The position numbers were made by a program, and so were the translations under genes. A stretch of 64,000 nt of DNA. Origin: Panopea generosa (lineage: Eukaryota; Mollusca; Bivalvia; Adapedonta; Hiatellidae). Below, one piece after another: positions 11,645-24,905 of this stretch (the first letter of the stretch is position 1; every line of letters starts with the position of its first letter). The notes beneath the pieces are model-generated. The model did no database searches and was not told where the DNA came from. It was given only the letters and a program-made list of their open reading frames with translations. Where the stretch lies: positions 5,334,062 through 5,398,061 of the forward strand of contig CM055905.1 in assembly GCA_029582155.1 (NCBI GenBank), read 5' to 3'.

Positions 11645-11920
11645 GGGCCAGATTAGCTCACTTGGTAACGCATCCGACTATCAATCCTGGAGTTGTGTGA
11701 GTTTGAATCCCTGCCAAAGCAACAGTCTCAGTGATGATTGATATACGACATTGTGTCTCATTATCAGTCATCTCTCACTATTGATTCAAATGGGAAAGTT
11801 ATCAGTTACTTGTGGAGATGGGGTGTGTTCGAGTACTGGTTAACCTATCAGAATCCCAGAAAACAATGGTTAGGTTAACTGATCATCTGTTAGCCCTTGA
11901 TGGCATAAAAATTTTTTTTT
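11645..11920 (+). mobile_element. tRNA-derived SINE, family A, copy 4
   Basis: Head 'gattagctcacttggtaacg' and B box 'gtttgaatccctgc'. The body is complete to 'gatggcataaaaa', then an A/T run. Confidence 0.85.
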
Positions 11921-11998
11921 CAATAAATCAATCTCTCTTTATTTTTTGTTTAAAATAAAGTATCATATGGGCATCCTGAAACACGTCCAGATTTGATA

Positions 11999-12322
11999 GA
12001 ATTCATGTTCTACTTAAGTTTTGTTTTAAAGAATTCATGTTCTGCTTAAGTTGTGTTTTGAAGAATTCATGTTCTGCTTAAGTTGTGTTTTGAATAATTC
12101 ATGTTCTGCTTAAGTTGTGTTTCGAAGAATTCATGTTCTGCTTAAGTTGTGCTTTGAAGAATTCATGTTCTGCTTAAAGTTGTGCTTTGAAGAATTCATG
12201 TTCTGCTTAAGTTGTGTTTTGAAGAATTCATGTTCTGCTTAAAGTTGTGCTTTGAAGATTTTATGTTCTGCTGAAAGTTGTGCTTTGAAGAATTCATGTT
12301 CTGCTTAAAGTTGTACTTTGAA
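11999..12322 (+). repeat. 32-33 bp minisatellite, about ten units
   Basis: Unit GAATTCATGTTCTGCTTAAG followed by ttgtgytttgaa, repeated with small length changes (an extra A in several units). Each unit carries an EcoRI-type GAATTC palindrome. Confidence 0.88.
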
Positions 12323-13605
12323 CACTAGATAAGCGACTTGTAAACCTTGAACTTGACACTGGTTAAAAATATTTGTATGCACCCTCCTCTTGAATGACAT
12401 TATTTATCTTTAATATAACGTATACCGGTAGTTTACCTTTACGTAGTCTGTGTTATATTGGTCAAGTCTATTTATAGAACAATCAGAGTGACCTAGAATT
12501 TTCGGAAGTTTAGCAGAGATATTTTTAATCCTTTCCAACTGTATTGGTGTTCATCTTATAATTCCTACCCTAGCCTTGGAGTTATTTACATTGGGGTTTT
12601 TTTGTAGACTGAATTGTAACATAATTATTTTCGTTTGGTTACTGTACATTGCTTTTTGTTTTTTTTATGTTGTTAATGGTAGGAGTGGTTTCTCCAAATG
12701 TGTGTAATTTCAATCTTCATCAACTTTTTTCTTTTTTTTTGAATGGAGTTTAATGTCATTATCAACACATGACAGGTTATATATGGTATATCCACTTGGC
12801 CATGGAGGGCTCTCATCGTCATCTTCTAATATTTTGTGAATTTTGATCTTTTAGATCACAGGTGTTATCAGGGTGCAACTTGAGTGGTGGTAAGGTTAGT
12901 CTGAAACTTCTATTTCTGTAATCAATTGAGGTAACAATTAAGCTTATAGAGAGCACAATAATTACAACAGTATAGTGAAAAACATGTCAGAGAAGTAAAC
13001 CAAGTTAGTAAATATTGGTTTAATAACTTGACACTCATAGGCATGTTACTAATTTATCCATTTTCTGTAGTTATAAGTTCCCCATATCTGAAAGTTAATT
13101 ATTTACTCTAGGTTTGAAGACCAAATATGTAAAATCTGATAAATTGTTTATGGTTTTTGTGTATTGGGAGGCCATGATACTTTCAAATTTATACAAATAA
13201 GGCCAATAATAACATTTAAAATATTAATGACAAAGTTCTCTACTCCTGTCTGCTAAGGACATACCAATAGAAAATGATACCGGTATTTGTTTTCTATCCA
13301 TGTTCATGTTATTTTTTTTGGTAGTTTTATTAAAACTGTCTCTTCACGGCTCTCCTTCTCATCTCTGTCCTTGGTGCCGGTCTCTCATCTTCAGATACGC
13401 TGCCAGTTATGTGAATAATTATTTTCTAGTCAAGATATAGAAACAAATCATTTCATTTAAAATATGTTGTATTTTAAGTCTATGTCACTGTCAGCATTTT
13501 TGTTTTGCAAGAAAAGTGCCTTTATTCTAATTCATTTTAATTTGATTGCGAAGAAAGCTTAAAGCTTAGATGAACTACTCTCAAATCTTAAAGCTTAGAT
13601 GAACT
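12323..13605. other. Intergenic with a SINE B fragment
   Basis: No gene seen. At about 12735-12830 'aatggagtttaatgtcatta' and 'gacaggttatatatggtata' mark a truncated minus-strand SINE family B copy. At 13555-13610 a 28-bp word (cttaaagcttagatgaacta and following) occurs twice in tandem. Confidence 0.45.
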
Positions 13606-13712
13606 ACTCTCAAGTCTGCTTGCTTGGTAGAACCAGTACTGAGTGTTTTTAGAAGCATTTCAGTCGAGCTGGGGATTGAACATGCAACCTCTGGCATGAG
13701 TAGCAAGTTCTG
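13606..13712 (-). mobile_element. tRNA-like retroposon fragment, family D
   Basis: Read on the minus strand it gives a B-box-like 'tgcatgttcaatccccagct' and then 'actcagtactggttctacc'. The same word order recurs at 56815-56945 (minus) and loosely at 38758-38880 (plus). Confidence 0.5.
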
Positions 13713-13892
13713 TTAGAAGTTCCTGTAAATGTTTTTAGCTATATCCCGGCTGTTCTACATGTAACAGACGGCTTTATATATTCATGGAACATGGTCTCAC
13801 TAGGAACTGGGTTGTTGATAAGTTTTCAACCTTTATTGCAAAAGGCATAACAGATGTATCAGTTTGGATTTCCATGCTTTTTACTATGTTTA

Positions 13893-14410
13893 AGTCGGGC
13901 CCAGCTAGTGCAGTTGATAATATGACCTGACTTGTCAATCCAGAAGTTGTGAGTTTGAATCCCGGCTCACCACAGTCCGTGTGTTGACTGGTCACTTACT
14001 TTGTTCTGCGGCCATGAGTTTCCCACATCTGGATATGTGGGAAATAGTCAGTGATATACAAACATAAGGTGTGTCTAGTTGTGGGTAACTGTTCTGCAGC
14101 CATGAGTCTCCCACATCTGGATATGTGGGAAATAGTCAGTGATGTACAAACATAAGGTGTGTCTAGTTGTGGGTAACTGTTCTGCAGCCATGAGTCTCCC
14201 ACATCTGGATATGTGGGAAATAGTCAGTGATATACAAACAAAAGGTGTGTCTAGTTGTGGGTAACTGTTCTGCAGCCATGAGTCTCCCACATCTGGATAT
14301 GTGGGAAATAGTCAATGATATACAAACATAAGGTGTGTCTAGTTCTGTTTAACTGCTTAGAAACAATGATGAGGTATTATATAACTGAAATACTGTTGGA
14401 AAAAGACCCA
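13893..14410 (+). mobile_element. SINE with an internally amplified 88-bp body
   Basis: A tRNA-like head with B box 'gtgagtttgaatcccggctc' is followed by four 88-bp units and then a SINE-type tail 'ataactgaaatactgttgga' running into 'aaaagacccaaaaccc'. The unit marker CATGAG recurs at 14013, 14101, 14189 and 14277. One unit matches the single-copy fragment at 5450, so the array looks like an expansion inside one retroposon. Short minus-strand frames here are repeat translation. Confidence 0.7.
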
Positions 14411-15985
14411 AAACCCTATAGTAACAAACAAATCAAGCGTTCTGTGCAACACTATTCTATCTAAATATAAACAAATGTGTAGATTAATCATTGTTTAATT
14501 GAACCATCGTAATATTTTCTCCACTTTTATCCACCCTGCATCAGCCATATTTGTTGTGTAGGGATCTGCAATAATATTATATAACATGATGATGTATGTA
14601 AAATGTTATTACTAATGAATTCTTATTAAACACGGGCTTGAAAAACAATATGTGTTTGTGATGCTGCTTCCTGCTGAGTAGCACAGAATACCACAATGTC
14701 ATCAAAAAGTTTATTGTATGTCAAACTTTATAATTTTGTTGAAGATTCAGTCTGTATAAAATTATAGACATTTATGATACAACGTAAAAATGCTGCCTTT
14801 CTTTGACCGCATGATTTCATGTATAATGTGAGCAGGGCAGTATTAAATTGAAGTTGAATTATAAATAGTTGATTTCAGTGATTAAAAATTCAGTAATATT
14901 AATTTCTATTTCATGGAAAATTTCAGTTTAGTTTAGTTATTACGGCAGGTCTTGCATGATTTCATTGTTAAAATTTTAGGATTTCTGTTATCATACAAGA
15001 TTTAGAGATTCTTTGAAACGAACAGCATCTTAAACTGTTATAACAGGTAGCTCATATTATCATAGAAAATATTACCATTGTAGTGGCTGCATGGTGTATA
15101 TTTCCATGGAAAATGTTATGTTAATCTAGATCACAAAATAGAGATATCTTAGAATATGTATGATTTTCTCAGAGTGTATGTCCTACTCTCGTATCTTTGC
15201 ATGTGAGGATTTACTTTTTGTGTGATGCAAGGAACTACTTTCTGTGCTTAGTAACTGAAGTATGCATGTGCTTTATAACATATCACTACAGTGTAACAGT
15301 TATAACTGTAAATAGCTGTAACATGATGGGAAAACAATGGGAAACCAACCCATTTTTATTTTAATTTAATTGTGTGTTTCCATGGTTATTTAAGCTATTT
15401 AAAAAAAATGTTGTTTTCATAATAAAATGTTTGGATTATAGTTTAATTTCAAGAAGTTGAGATTGGTGCATAAGCACCTAAATTTATTTTATGGAAGTGA
15501 AAGCTTTTGTGTTTATCCTTTGGGATAAAACAACTTCAGAACTATTATTATAAAATTCAAAATGGATATTACTTAAAAACCCAAACAGATATATAAGTTT
15601 TACAAGTAACAATGAATAATTGTAACATCTTAAAAAAATCAAAACCATATCCTCCCCACACCCCACCTATCTTTTATGTAGGTATATCATACTGTCCTGA
15701 TTCTATACATTATTTCATCTTGTGTGACATATATAGACATTTTTACATCAGCATGCCAGCTTTAGTTGATGAGAGCTGGTTCTTGTAATAAATATATTAA
15801 TATCAATAAATATATTTAATATAATATATAAATTATGTAACAAAAAAATAGATGGAATGCGTGTGTAAATTATCAGTAAAACTGCTACAGGTCTTGTGTT
15901 TATTTTCATTTCCATGTCCTGTTAAAATATTTAGTGAAAAAAGAAAATGTTATTGAATTTAAAATGTTAATTTGAATAAGAACGA
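14411..15985. other. Intergenic, no gene seen
   Basis: AT-rich sequence. No supported exon, array or element on either strand. Confidence 0.45.
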
Positions 15986-16178
15986 ATACCGTATATCTAT
16001 GAATAAACGCCCTGATGGGGACTATGCAGTTTGAAAATGGTGGGTGGTGGAGGTGGCGAGCATTTATTTGAGTCGGAGATATCAGTTTATATATGAAATA
16101 GGTGACTTACTTCCATAGTGTCAAGTCATTTTATTTTCAGGGGTAGGGGCTGGGTATTTGGGAGTATACGGTATATCT
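15986..16178. mobile_element. Short TIR element (MITE-like)
   Basis: The ends are inverted: 'ataccgtatat' on the left and 'gtatacggtatat' on the right. The interior words 'gaataaacgccctgat' and 'gcgagcatttatttgagtcg' are themselves partly inverted, as in foldback MITEs. About 190 bp. Confidence 0.55.
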
Positions 16179-17152
16179 AGATTTAAGGGAAGATGTGGCA
16201 GTTTTGATACATTTTTACTTAATACACCTAATGTAAATGTAAATATATATATATAATTACATATAAATGGTACAGGTCAAGGTCAATCTTTGTCGACGTC
16301 GGTCAAATTTTAGAGGAGCATCATAATGGCCACACGAGAGTTATGACCCATTTTTGACTTATTTATGTTTTTTTTTATAAAATGATGGTTTTAGATCAAT
16401 AATTTATTCGATAAACATCTTCTCTGCAGCGGTTAAAATATAAAATACCCAAAAAAATTGATATTTGCCGATGTTAGTCAAATATTAAATGAGCTGTGCC
16501 CTATTTCGACTTAAATTTTTATAAAGTAATGGTTTCAGATGAATTACTTCTGAAAGAGCCATACTCGGAGGTAAATGTCTGCATGTGGCTAAATATTTGT
16601 AAGTGCAAAGTTGGATTTGAAACATGAATATTAGTAAAAATATATTTAAAAATTGCCAGATGTCCTTTTTAACAGTGCTGAAAATTATATATGTAGCATT
16701 ACTAATCATTGAACCACGACTATGTTTGTAATACTGGGTGTGTCTGTTATTCTATGTGCAATTGTCAGCTGTTCACGCGTGAAGAAACTTTGACTGTTAA
16801 TCCACTGTTGTCATTTATTTTATTGTTGTTTACACCCATGCCCTTTCTAGTTGTGTCTATAATAACTCTTACAGAAAATCTAGACCCAGACCAGGCTTCT
16901 GTCACCACCATTTTAATATAAGAAAAGCGTCTAGGTGATCATGATTTTAGACTGGCTCCAGTACAAAGTACAATTGATTTAACTGAAAGTGATTAGATAA
17001 AACATAAGTAACCAGTCAAAAATCAGTTGAATTTTGAAGTATTTAAAGAATATTTTTTTAATGAAATGGTGATTTTGAGTCCCTAGTCTGAGATTTGGAC
17101 TCATTAGGTCCAGTTTAATTACTAAGTAAAAACCAATATATGTGTATGTTTA
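16179..17152. other. Intergenic, no gene seen
   Basis: AT-rich sequence. A 70-residue frame at 16709-16921 has no splice or promoter support. Confidence 0.4.
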
Positions 17153-17625
17153 GTTCAAACCAGTAGCTCTACAGAATTCAAACCAGTAGCTATACAGAGA
17201 TCAAACCAGTAGCTCTACAGAGACCAAACCAGTACTTCTGCAGAGTTCAAACCAGTCTCTTTACAAAGTTTAAACCAGTAGCTTTACACGATAAAACTAG
17301 GTTTTCTGCAGAGTTTAAACCAGTGACTATACAGGAATCAAACCAGTATCTCCACAGAGTTCAAACCAGTATCTCCACAGAGTTCAAACCAGTATCTCCA
17401 CAGAGTTCAAACCAGTATCTCCACAGAGTTCAAACCAGTAGCTCTACAGGGATCAAACCAGTAGCTCTACAGGGATCAAACCAGTAGCTCTACATGGATC
17501 AAACCAGTAGCTCTACAGAGTTCAAACCAGTAGCTCTACAGAATTCAAACCAGTAAGCTTTACAGGGATCAAACCAGTAGCTCTACAGGGATCAAACCTG
17601 TAGCTCTACAGAGTTCACACCAGTA
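17153..17625 (+). repeat. About 22-bp minisatellite, some 22 units
   Basis: Unit TTCAAACCAGTAGCTCTACA plus gag or ggga. Two subtypes occur in blocks: 'gtatctccacagag' units near 17340-17430 and 'gtagctctacaggg' units after 17440. Confidence 0.9.
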
Positions 17626-18380
17626 TTTATACCCCATTTTTATATGTTCATAATTACGGGGTACTCATGAGAGGACTTTTATTGATGTATTATTTCAAAA
17701 TGAGCAGATTTGGATTGGCAGTCATGGTTTCAGCTTGAATACATTAATAAGAAATAAGTATACGCTGTATTGTATACAATTTGTATAAAGATTGTATAAA
17801 GGTGTACATACGAGCATTTATATGTGATTCCTGTATAAATAGATGCATCGCATCATGCTATCGCTTTGTATCATTTTGATTAAAAATTCTTCCATTTTGA
17901 AATTGTTTCTGTATTCTATTTTGTACCAAAAAGTATACCTGGCATTGACAAAAATATGCATTTTCAGAGCTTTTCTGATCACCTTGTTTCAGTCGTCCAT
18001 CCATTTAAGAATATTTTGTGAACTCTACCACCCTTGCATTTTTCACCAAGCTTACCATAAGCTCTCGTAAAAGTTCTTGGAACTGGCCAAATCAATGAAC
18101 TAAAGGTAGCAGTTATGGTCCATGAATTGTTAAAATTGTATTGTTAAAATTTTGACCTTTTGTGCACTCTATCACCCGCATTTTTATTTGATCTTCACCA
18201 AAGTTACTCAGTACTTGTATAACTATATGTCTTTGATAAGTTCTTGAATTTCTAATTAATGTTGTGGCCCTTGAAACAAAATATGTGCTATGTGCTCTAT
18301 TTTGCATTTGATACACACCAAACTTACATAGTAGTTGTATAATTTTGATGTCTCAAGTCAAGTTCTTGATCTGGTCAAGC

Positions 18381-18668
18381 CGGGCCCTGATTAGCTCAGT
18401 CGGTTACACGTCCGACTATCAATCCAGGGGTCGCGAATTCGAATCTCTGTCCAGCAACAATCTCCATGATGATTGATATACTGACATTGTGTCTAATTAT
18501 CATTCGTCTCTCACTGCTGATTCAAGTGGGAAAGTTATCAGTTACTTGTGGAGATGGGGTGTTAACCTTTCAGGATCCCAGGAAACTGTGGTTAGGTTAA
18601 CTGATCATCTGTTAGCCCTTGATGGCAAAAAAATTATGCTAAATATTCAATCAATCAATCGATCAATG
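18381..18668 (+). mobile_element. tRNA-derived SINE, family A, copy 5
   Basis: Near-complete: head 'gattagctcagtcggttaca', B box 'gaattcgaatctctgtc', full body, tail ending in a (TCAA)n-type run 'aatcaatcaatcgatcaatg'. Confidence 0.9.
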
Positions 18669-19148
18669 AACTTGCTAAATTTGATAATCAGTGTCAAGAG
18701 TTGTTGCCATGGAATATTAAAAAAAAAATGTTTGTATTTGATTTTGTGTTCACTCTGGCAATTTTCATTTATTTGTAACCAAATTTACATATCTTTGACG
18801 ATTTCTTGAACATATTAAATCAGATAATTAATGTTGGAGTTGACATCGTCATCAATTTAGTTAATTTATTTTATAACCAAACTTACACAGTTGTGATATC
18901 TCGAACAAATTAATATTGAACTGGTTAATTCAAATAAAAAGTACCAGAGTTATGACCCTTGAATTGTCAAAAACTGCATTACACGATAGTTATATGATGA
19001 TAATATCTCAGGCAAATTCTTGAGCTGTTAAAATCGGATAATTATTATCAGAACTATGGCCCATTGTAACATTAAAAATGTTCCTTTTTTTACCTGTGTG
19101 CACTGTAGCACATGTATTTTTTAATTTGATCTTCATCCTTATTGTGCC

Positions 19149-19441
19149 AGGCCCGATGAGCTCAATCGTTAGTGCGACTGATTATCAATCCAGGGGTTGT
19201 GAGTTTGAATCCCCGCTTGGCTACTATTTTCGTGATGGTTGATATACGACATTGCATATCATTATCATTCGTCTCTCACCTCTGATTCAAGTGGGAAAGT
19301 TATCAGTTTCTTGCGGAGATGGGGATGTGCTCGAGTACTGGTTGATCTTCCAGGATCCCAGGAAACAGTGGTTAGGTTACTGATTGTCTGTTAGCCTCGA
19401 TGACACTAAAAATTCAATCAATCAATCATTTCAATCAATCA
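19149..19441 (+). mobile_element. tRNA-derived SINE, family A, copy 6
   Basis: Head 'gatgagctcaatcgttagtg', B box 'gtttgaatccccgct', full body, (TCAA)n-type tail. Confidence 0.9.
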
Positions 19442-20154
19442 TCAAACTTGTACTGTAGTTATACATGTAGCACCATAATATCTTGGACAATTCTTGAACG
19501 GTCTAATGTTGGAGTTATTGCCCTTGAATTGTCAACAATTGCAGTTATTAGACCATGTGTTCACTCTGGCACAGGCAGATTTGAATTGATCTTCATCAAA
19601 CTTATAAAACTAGTTATAACAATAATATCTTGGGACAAATGTTTGAACTTGCCAAATCAGATAATTATTGTCAGAGTTTTGGCTTTGAATTGTCAAAAAT
19701 TGTTATGTTTGACATTTTGTTCACTCTGCCACTCTTAGTTATCATTTGGTATTGACACAGTAGTTAACAACCAAAGTATGTCGGTCAAGTTTTTGAGCCG
19801 GTCAAATTGGATAATAAATGTTAGAGTTGTGGCTTTTGATCTTAAATAAAAAGGTATTTTGTACATGTGCAGCCCTAGCACTCACAGTTTTTATTTGACC
19901 CTCACTGAACTTACCCAGTAGTTTTATAACAATAATATTTTCAGACAAGTTCTTAAATTTTAAACTGGCCAAATCGAAATATCAATATTGGAGTTATGGA
20001 TATATAATTTTCAAAAATTATACCTGTTTACACTTTCATGCATTATCTAATCTGATTTTCATCAAACTTGCTTTCAAACAGACTAAGTTGGATAATTCAT
20101 GTTGGAGTTACATGTTTGGCCCTTGAATAAATAAAAGTTTTTGGTTTGTTTTGT

Positions 20155-20210
20155 AACGGGGGTTTAACACCATTTTCAACATGTATCAGGTGAAATATGG
20201 CATATGAAGT
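20155..20210 (-). mobile_element. SINE family B 3' fragment
   Basis: 'gggtttaacaccattttcaa' and 'caggtgaaatatggcatatg' are the reverse of the SINE B tail. Truncated. Confidence 0.45.
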
Positions 20211-20481
20211 TGTTTGACATTATGTACACTTCTAGCAGCCACAGTTTTCATTTGATCAAAGTTCTTACAAAGAAGTTATACCTGTTTTAAATATATAATA
20301 TGCCATCTGACCAACTTTAAATGCTTGAGGTATGACCTTTGCATTATCAAATTATCATTGGCCTTCTTTTTTTCTATGTAAAGTAGTAGATTTACGATTT
20401 TGGCCTCCGATAAAAAAACACAAATCATGAAGTGAATGGTATTGGACTAACAACACATAACATGTTATATATAACTTAAAC

Positions 20482-20766
20482 CAGGCCTGATTAGCTCACT
20501 TGGTTATGCGTCTGACTATCAATCCAGTGGTCATGAGTTCAAATCCCCACCAGGCAACAGTCTCAATGATGACTGATATAGGACATTGTGTCTCATTTAC
20601 ATTCGTCTTTCACCATTAATTCAAGTGGGAAAGTGCAGAGATTGGTAGCTCAAGTACTGGTTAACATTTCAGGATCCCAAAAAACAGTGGTTAGGTTATC
20701 TGATCTTCTGTTAGCCCTCCATGTCATAACAATTAGGTTAAATATTCAATCAATATTCAATCATTA
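20482..20766 (+). mobile_element. tRNA-derived SINE, family A, copy 7
   Basis: Head 'gattagctcacttggttatg', B box 'gagttcaaatccccacc'. The body has a small deletion after 'gtgggaaagt'. Tail 'aatattcaatcaatattcaa'. Confidence 0.88.
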
Positions 20767-21132
20767 TAATTATACTGTAATAGCAAATATTTTTGCTTTA
20801 TAAAAATGTCCTGAATTTTAAAATCTGATTGTGTTCGCAAGGGTGAATGATTGCGAAGTATATTTTTATAGTGATATTTTAAAGTTTTCTTCTGTTTTTT
20901 TCTCTCCCAGGTTTGTTGTCAGTGTATTGTAATTTCACTGCAAATCTAATATACTGTAAGGTTAAACAAATGCTCGGTGAGTTGCAGAGCCACATTATCA
21001 AACTATTTTAAGCAATATTTACAGTAAGTATATGTATGAAAAGGTATTTCATTATAATTATTATCATAGTTATCATTTTGACAAAAGTATCAATGAAATA
21101 CTTTACATATATATTCTAAATATTGATTACAA

Positions 21133-21265
21133 TACAGTCAAACCTGAGGTCACCTCTATTAAGCAGCCACATTTACTATTTCCCATTTCTATGCTTTCAG
21201 AGTAAATTAACCTGTATTAAGCAACAACCTGTCTTAAATTCCCCAGGTGTTTTCTTTTTTATACT
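21133..21265. mobile_element. MITE family T, truncated copy
   Basis: Left end 'tacagtcaaacctgaggtca', interior 'attaagcaacaacctgtctt'. It lacks the right inverted end seen in the full copy at 62059-62240. Confidence 0.6.
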
Positions 21266-21589
21266 TTCAATATACTAAGTTTGAAGTGAAATTAAAATAT
21301 GCAGAAAATAAACCTGAGATTTTATCTAAAAAATCATGAAAAATGTCTGTCCAATAAAATATAAAAATGTATGAAAATGAAAAAGACAAAATTTGCAAGA
21401 TTTAAAATAATCTTTCTAAGTAATTTATTAGTATATGTATGCATCCATATATAAGTTTTAATTAACATATTGATATATACAGTTTCTGGAAATGTTCTAT
21501 CTCGTGTAGAATGGAAATTGCATGTTGCCTTTGAGCTAACTACCACACAATGGTTCAGTTATATTATTATTAATACTGTATAAACACCT

Positions 21590-23230
21590 TGAACTGTCAT
21601 CAAATCTATCCATGTAAAAATATTATAAAAACACCAAGAAATGCAATCAAAATTTATCCATGGGGAAATATTATAAACACCAGAAATATAAAAATTTATT
21701 CATGGAGAAATATTATAAACACCAGAAATGTCATCAAAATCTATCCATGGGAAAATATCATAAAAACACCTAGAAATGTCATTAAAATGTATCCATGGGG
21801 AAATATTATAAACACCTAGAAATGCCATAAAAATTATCCATGGGGAAATATTATAAACACCTAGAAATGCCATCAAAATTTATCCATGGAGAAATATTAT
21901 AAACACCAGAAACGTCATCAGAATCTATCCATGGGAAAATATCAAAAAAACACCTAGAAATGCCATCAAAATTTATCCATGGGGAAATATAATAAACACC
22001 TAGAAATGTTATAAAAATCTATCCATGAGGAAATATTATTAACACCTATAAATGCCATCAAAATCTATCAATGGAAAAATTTAATAAACACCAAGAAATG
22101 TCATCAAAATCTATCCATGGGAAAATATCATAAAAACAGGAAAATATTATCAGAAATCTATCCATAGGAAAATATTATAAAAATACCTAGAAACGCCATC
22201 AAATTCTATCAATGGAAAAATTTGATAAACACCCAGAAATGTCATCAAAATCTATCCATGGAAAAAAATCATAAAAACACCAAGAAATGCCATCAAATTT
22301 ATCCATGGGGAAATATTATAAACACCTAGAAATGTTTTCAAAATGTATCGATGGGAAAATATTATAAACACTTAGAAATGTCATCAAAATCTATACTTTG
22401 GGAAATATTATAAACACCTCGAAATGTCATCCAAATAAATAAATGGAAAAATATAATAAACACTCAGAAGTATCATCAAAATCTATCAATAGCAAAAATA
22501 AACAATTCTAAATGTTTTCAAAATCTTTTCATGGGAAAATATTATTAACACCTAGAAATGTCATCAAAATCTATCCATATGAAATATTATAAACACCTAG
22601 AAATGTTATCAAAATCTATCCATATGAATAATATAATAAACACCTAGAAATGTCATCAAAATCTATCCATATGAATAATATTATAAAATGTCATCAAAAT
22701 CTATCCATATGAATAATATAATAAACACCTAGAAATGTCATCAAAATTTATCCATATGAATAATATTATAAACACCTAGAAATGTTATCAAAATCTATCC
22801 ATATTAATTATAACATAAACACCTAGAAATGTCATTAAAATCTATCCATATGAATAATATAATAAACGCCTAAAAATGTCATCAAAATCTATCCATAGGA
22901 AAAAATTATAAACACCTACAAAAGTTTTCAATATATATCTTTTGGAAATATTATAAACACCTAGAAATGTCTTAGAAATCTTTCCATAGGAAATATATTA
23001 TATACAACTAGAAATGTCATTAAAATCTATTCATATGGAAAAAAATATAAACACCCATATTGTCACCAAAATCAATCTATCCATATAAAAATATTATAAA
23101 CACTCAAATTGTCAACAAAATCTATAGATTGGGAACATTTTATAAACAAATAGAAATGTCATCAAACTCTCCCAATAGGGAAAATATTATAAACAACTAG
23201 AAATGTCAACAAACCCTTTACATTTGAATA
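21590..23230 (+). repeat. About 45-bp satellite array, some 37 units
   Basis: Unit AAATGTCATCAAAATCTATC then catggggaaatattataaacacctag. The first third uses 'catggggaaa' units and the later part 'catatgaataata' units, so there are sub-blocks of local homogenisation. Frames here are repeat translation. Confidence 0.92.
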
Positions 23231-23452
23231 ATATCAAACTATTAAACTCGTCCTCCGTTACGTGTAATCTCTTTGACATCGCTAGAGATTATTGTAGTTA
23301 CTTATTGTTGATTAAAATGATTATGCAAACGTAGTTTTACGTGCATGAATTCAAGTCTGACTGCACGATGGAATTTCGCTCTTTGTTAAAAAGTTCACAT
23401 GTATTGAAAAGTAATTTTTCCACAGCAAAAATGTATCCGCACATAAAAATGC

Positions 23453-23527
23453 ACAATAACTGGTGGGTTGGCAATAACTGGTAGGTTGGCAATAACTGGT
23501 GGGTTGACAATAACTGGTGGGTTGACA
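23453..23527 (+). repeat. 19-bp minisatellite, four units
   Basis: CAATAACTGGTGGGTTGGC repeated four times with single-base changes. Confidence 0.9.
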
Positions 23528-23649
23528 AGTTTTTCTGGAGCAATCTGAACTCTTCCTGCACTGTTTTCAAAGGCCTTCTGTGATTGGTGCGGGAAAACGC
23601 GTATCTATGGAGTAAAGGGTTAATATAATATACAAGTAACTTTTTAACG

Positions 23650-23800
23650 CCAGTGTTGACGTATTGCAGTATATGCTATGCAAGTTTTTGCTCTACTCAT
23701 CTGCAGCAAGAAAACACAGTTCCATCCCACCCTTCCCCTCGAACCATTTCAAAATAGGACTCTCTTTTTAGAACAAGAATCTTGCTATCGTCACTAAAAA
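23650..23800. repeat. Dispersed repeat R1, copy 1
   Basis: 'tattgcagtatatgctatgc' then 'tttttgctctactcat' and 'agaatcttgctatcgt'. The same words in the same order occur at 58255-58395. Nature unknown. Confidence 0.6.
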
Positions 23801-24084
23801 GTGAAACGTGAATAAGCCAATTAAAAAGTTTGATTTCGTTTAAAAAAGCACCAATAACGTCTCTTACTTGTATTTTATTATAAAATGCGCGATATTGGAT
23901 TTTTGATGCTTACAAAGAACATACTCATCGGAGTATATATAGATAGTTTTGTCTCTCTTTTTAGGCGCTGAATGTGTTTGAAAAGTTGTAATTGCAATAC
24001 GTTTTGCCTTTTAATTAAGAGCAAGCTTGCTGTATCGGTTGTGATATTCTTGAATATTTTAAGAAGATGGGAATACCAGAGTTT

Positions 24085-24262
24085 CGATTGTCCGACACGA
24101 CTATGTGTAGTGTCGTTGAGTAAGACACTTTATATGCCAAGTACTGTTGTTATACTCAGGAATAACTCGAGCGTGATTTGTCAAAGCTGTAAGATCATGT
24201 TTCACAATCAATGCAAAATAGATAAGTTTAAAAAGAATGTCGGAGGGATAATTCAAATAAAA
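24085..24262 (+). mobile_element. Retroposon family C, 5'-truncated copy
   Basis: 'gtgtcgttgagtaagacact', 'ataactcgagcgtgatttgt', ending 'aaaatagataagtttaaaaa'. The same order occurs at 31520 and 32325, where a tRNA-like B box (gttcgatcctcc) precedes it. The 97-residue frame over this region is not a gene. Confidence 0.65.
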
Positions 24263-24770
24263 TAAGGAAAGCATTGTATATTAAGTGGTTTCAGAGAGGA
24301 TTTTCTGTTAAAATTCCTTAATTTTGATCTATATTTAGTAGTTTTGGCCATATTGGATTACTGGCGACGGCAAAACATAAATATAATGTATATAAAGGGT
24401 ACCACTGGAGAAACGATTTGGAATATTTTATTTAAATACATGTGTCGACATTGTTATATCATTTCTATACATATTTCTATGCTCAGTAGAAACTTTAGTT
24501 GAGTATTTTTTATATTTTGTTTACAGAAACTTTATATCCTAACAAGTTTAAATGAACTTAAATGTCATATCACACACATTTTCACTGAAATATCAAACAA
24601 TTCAAATCAATAATCAAAGCATCAAAAGTACTGTTGGCAAAACTTTAGTAAGTATTCATACATCGTCCTAATTTTGATCGATATTATTAAAGCGTTTGTT
24701 CGTATTATGTAACATTTTTTAAAAATGAAATAATACAATGTCCAAAATATATTTTCGTTGTTTGATTTGT
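24263..24770. other. Intergenic, no gene seen
   Basis: AT-rich sequence without a supported feature. Confidence 0.4.
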
Positions 24771-24905
24771 TGTTGCTTACATATATAAACACATGAAAAA
24801 ATAAAATTCGAGTAATAAAAAGTAGTTCCTGTCGCGTACGATTATTTGGCGGTGATTAAGACTGCAAATCTTGATCACGACGACATAAGCAGGACGATGC
24901 TTTTG
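24771..24905. repeat. Dispersed repeat R2, copy 1
   Basis: 'ggcggtgattaagactgcaa' then 'cttgatcacgacgacataag' match 60390-60525 closely, including 'agtcctgtcgcg'-like words upstream. With R1 they form two pairs in the same order. Confidence 0.6.

Larger units (their letters stand above)
17900..20100 (+). repeat. Degenerate long-period repeat field interrupted by SINEs
   Basis: Words such as 'atttgatcttcaccaaa', 'gttatggcccttgaattgtc' and 'aagttcttgaactggtcaaa' recur many times between 17930 and 20100. Two family A SINEs (18381, 19149) sit inside this field, so the repeat predates them. Frames of 100-112 residues here run over SINE and repeat and are not genes. Confidence 0.55.
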
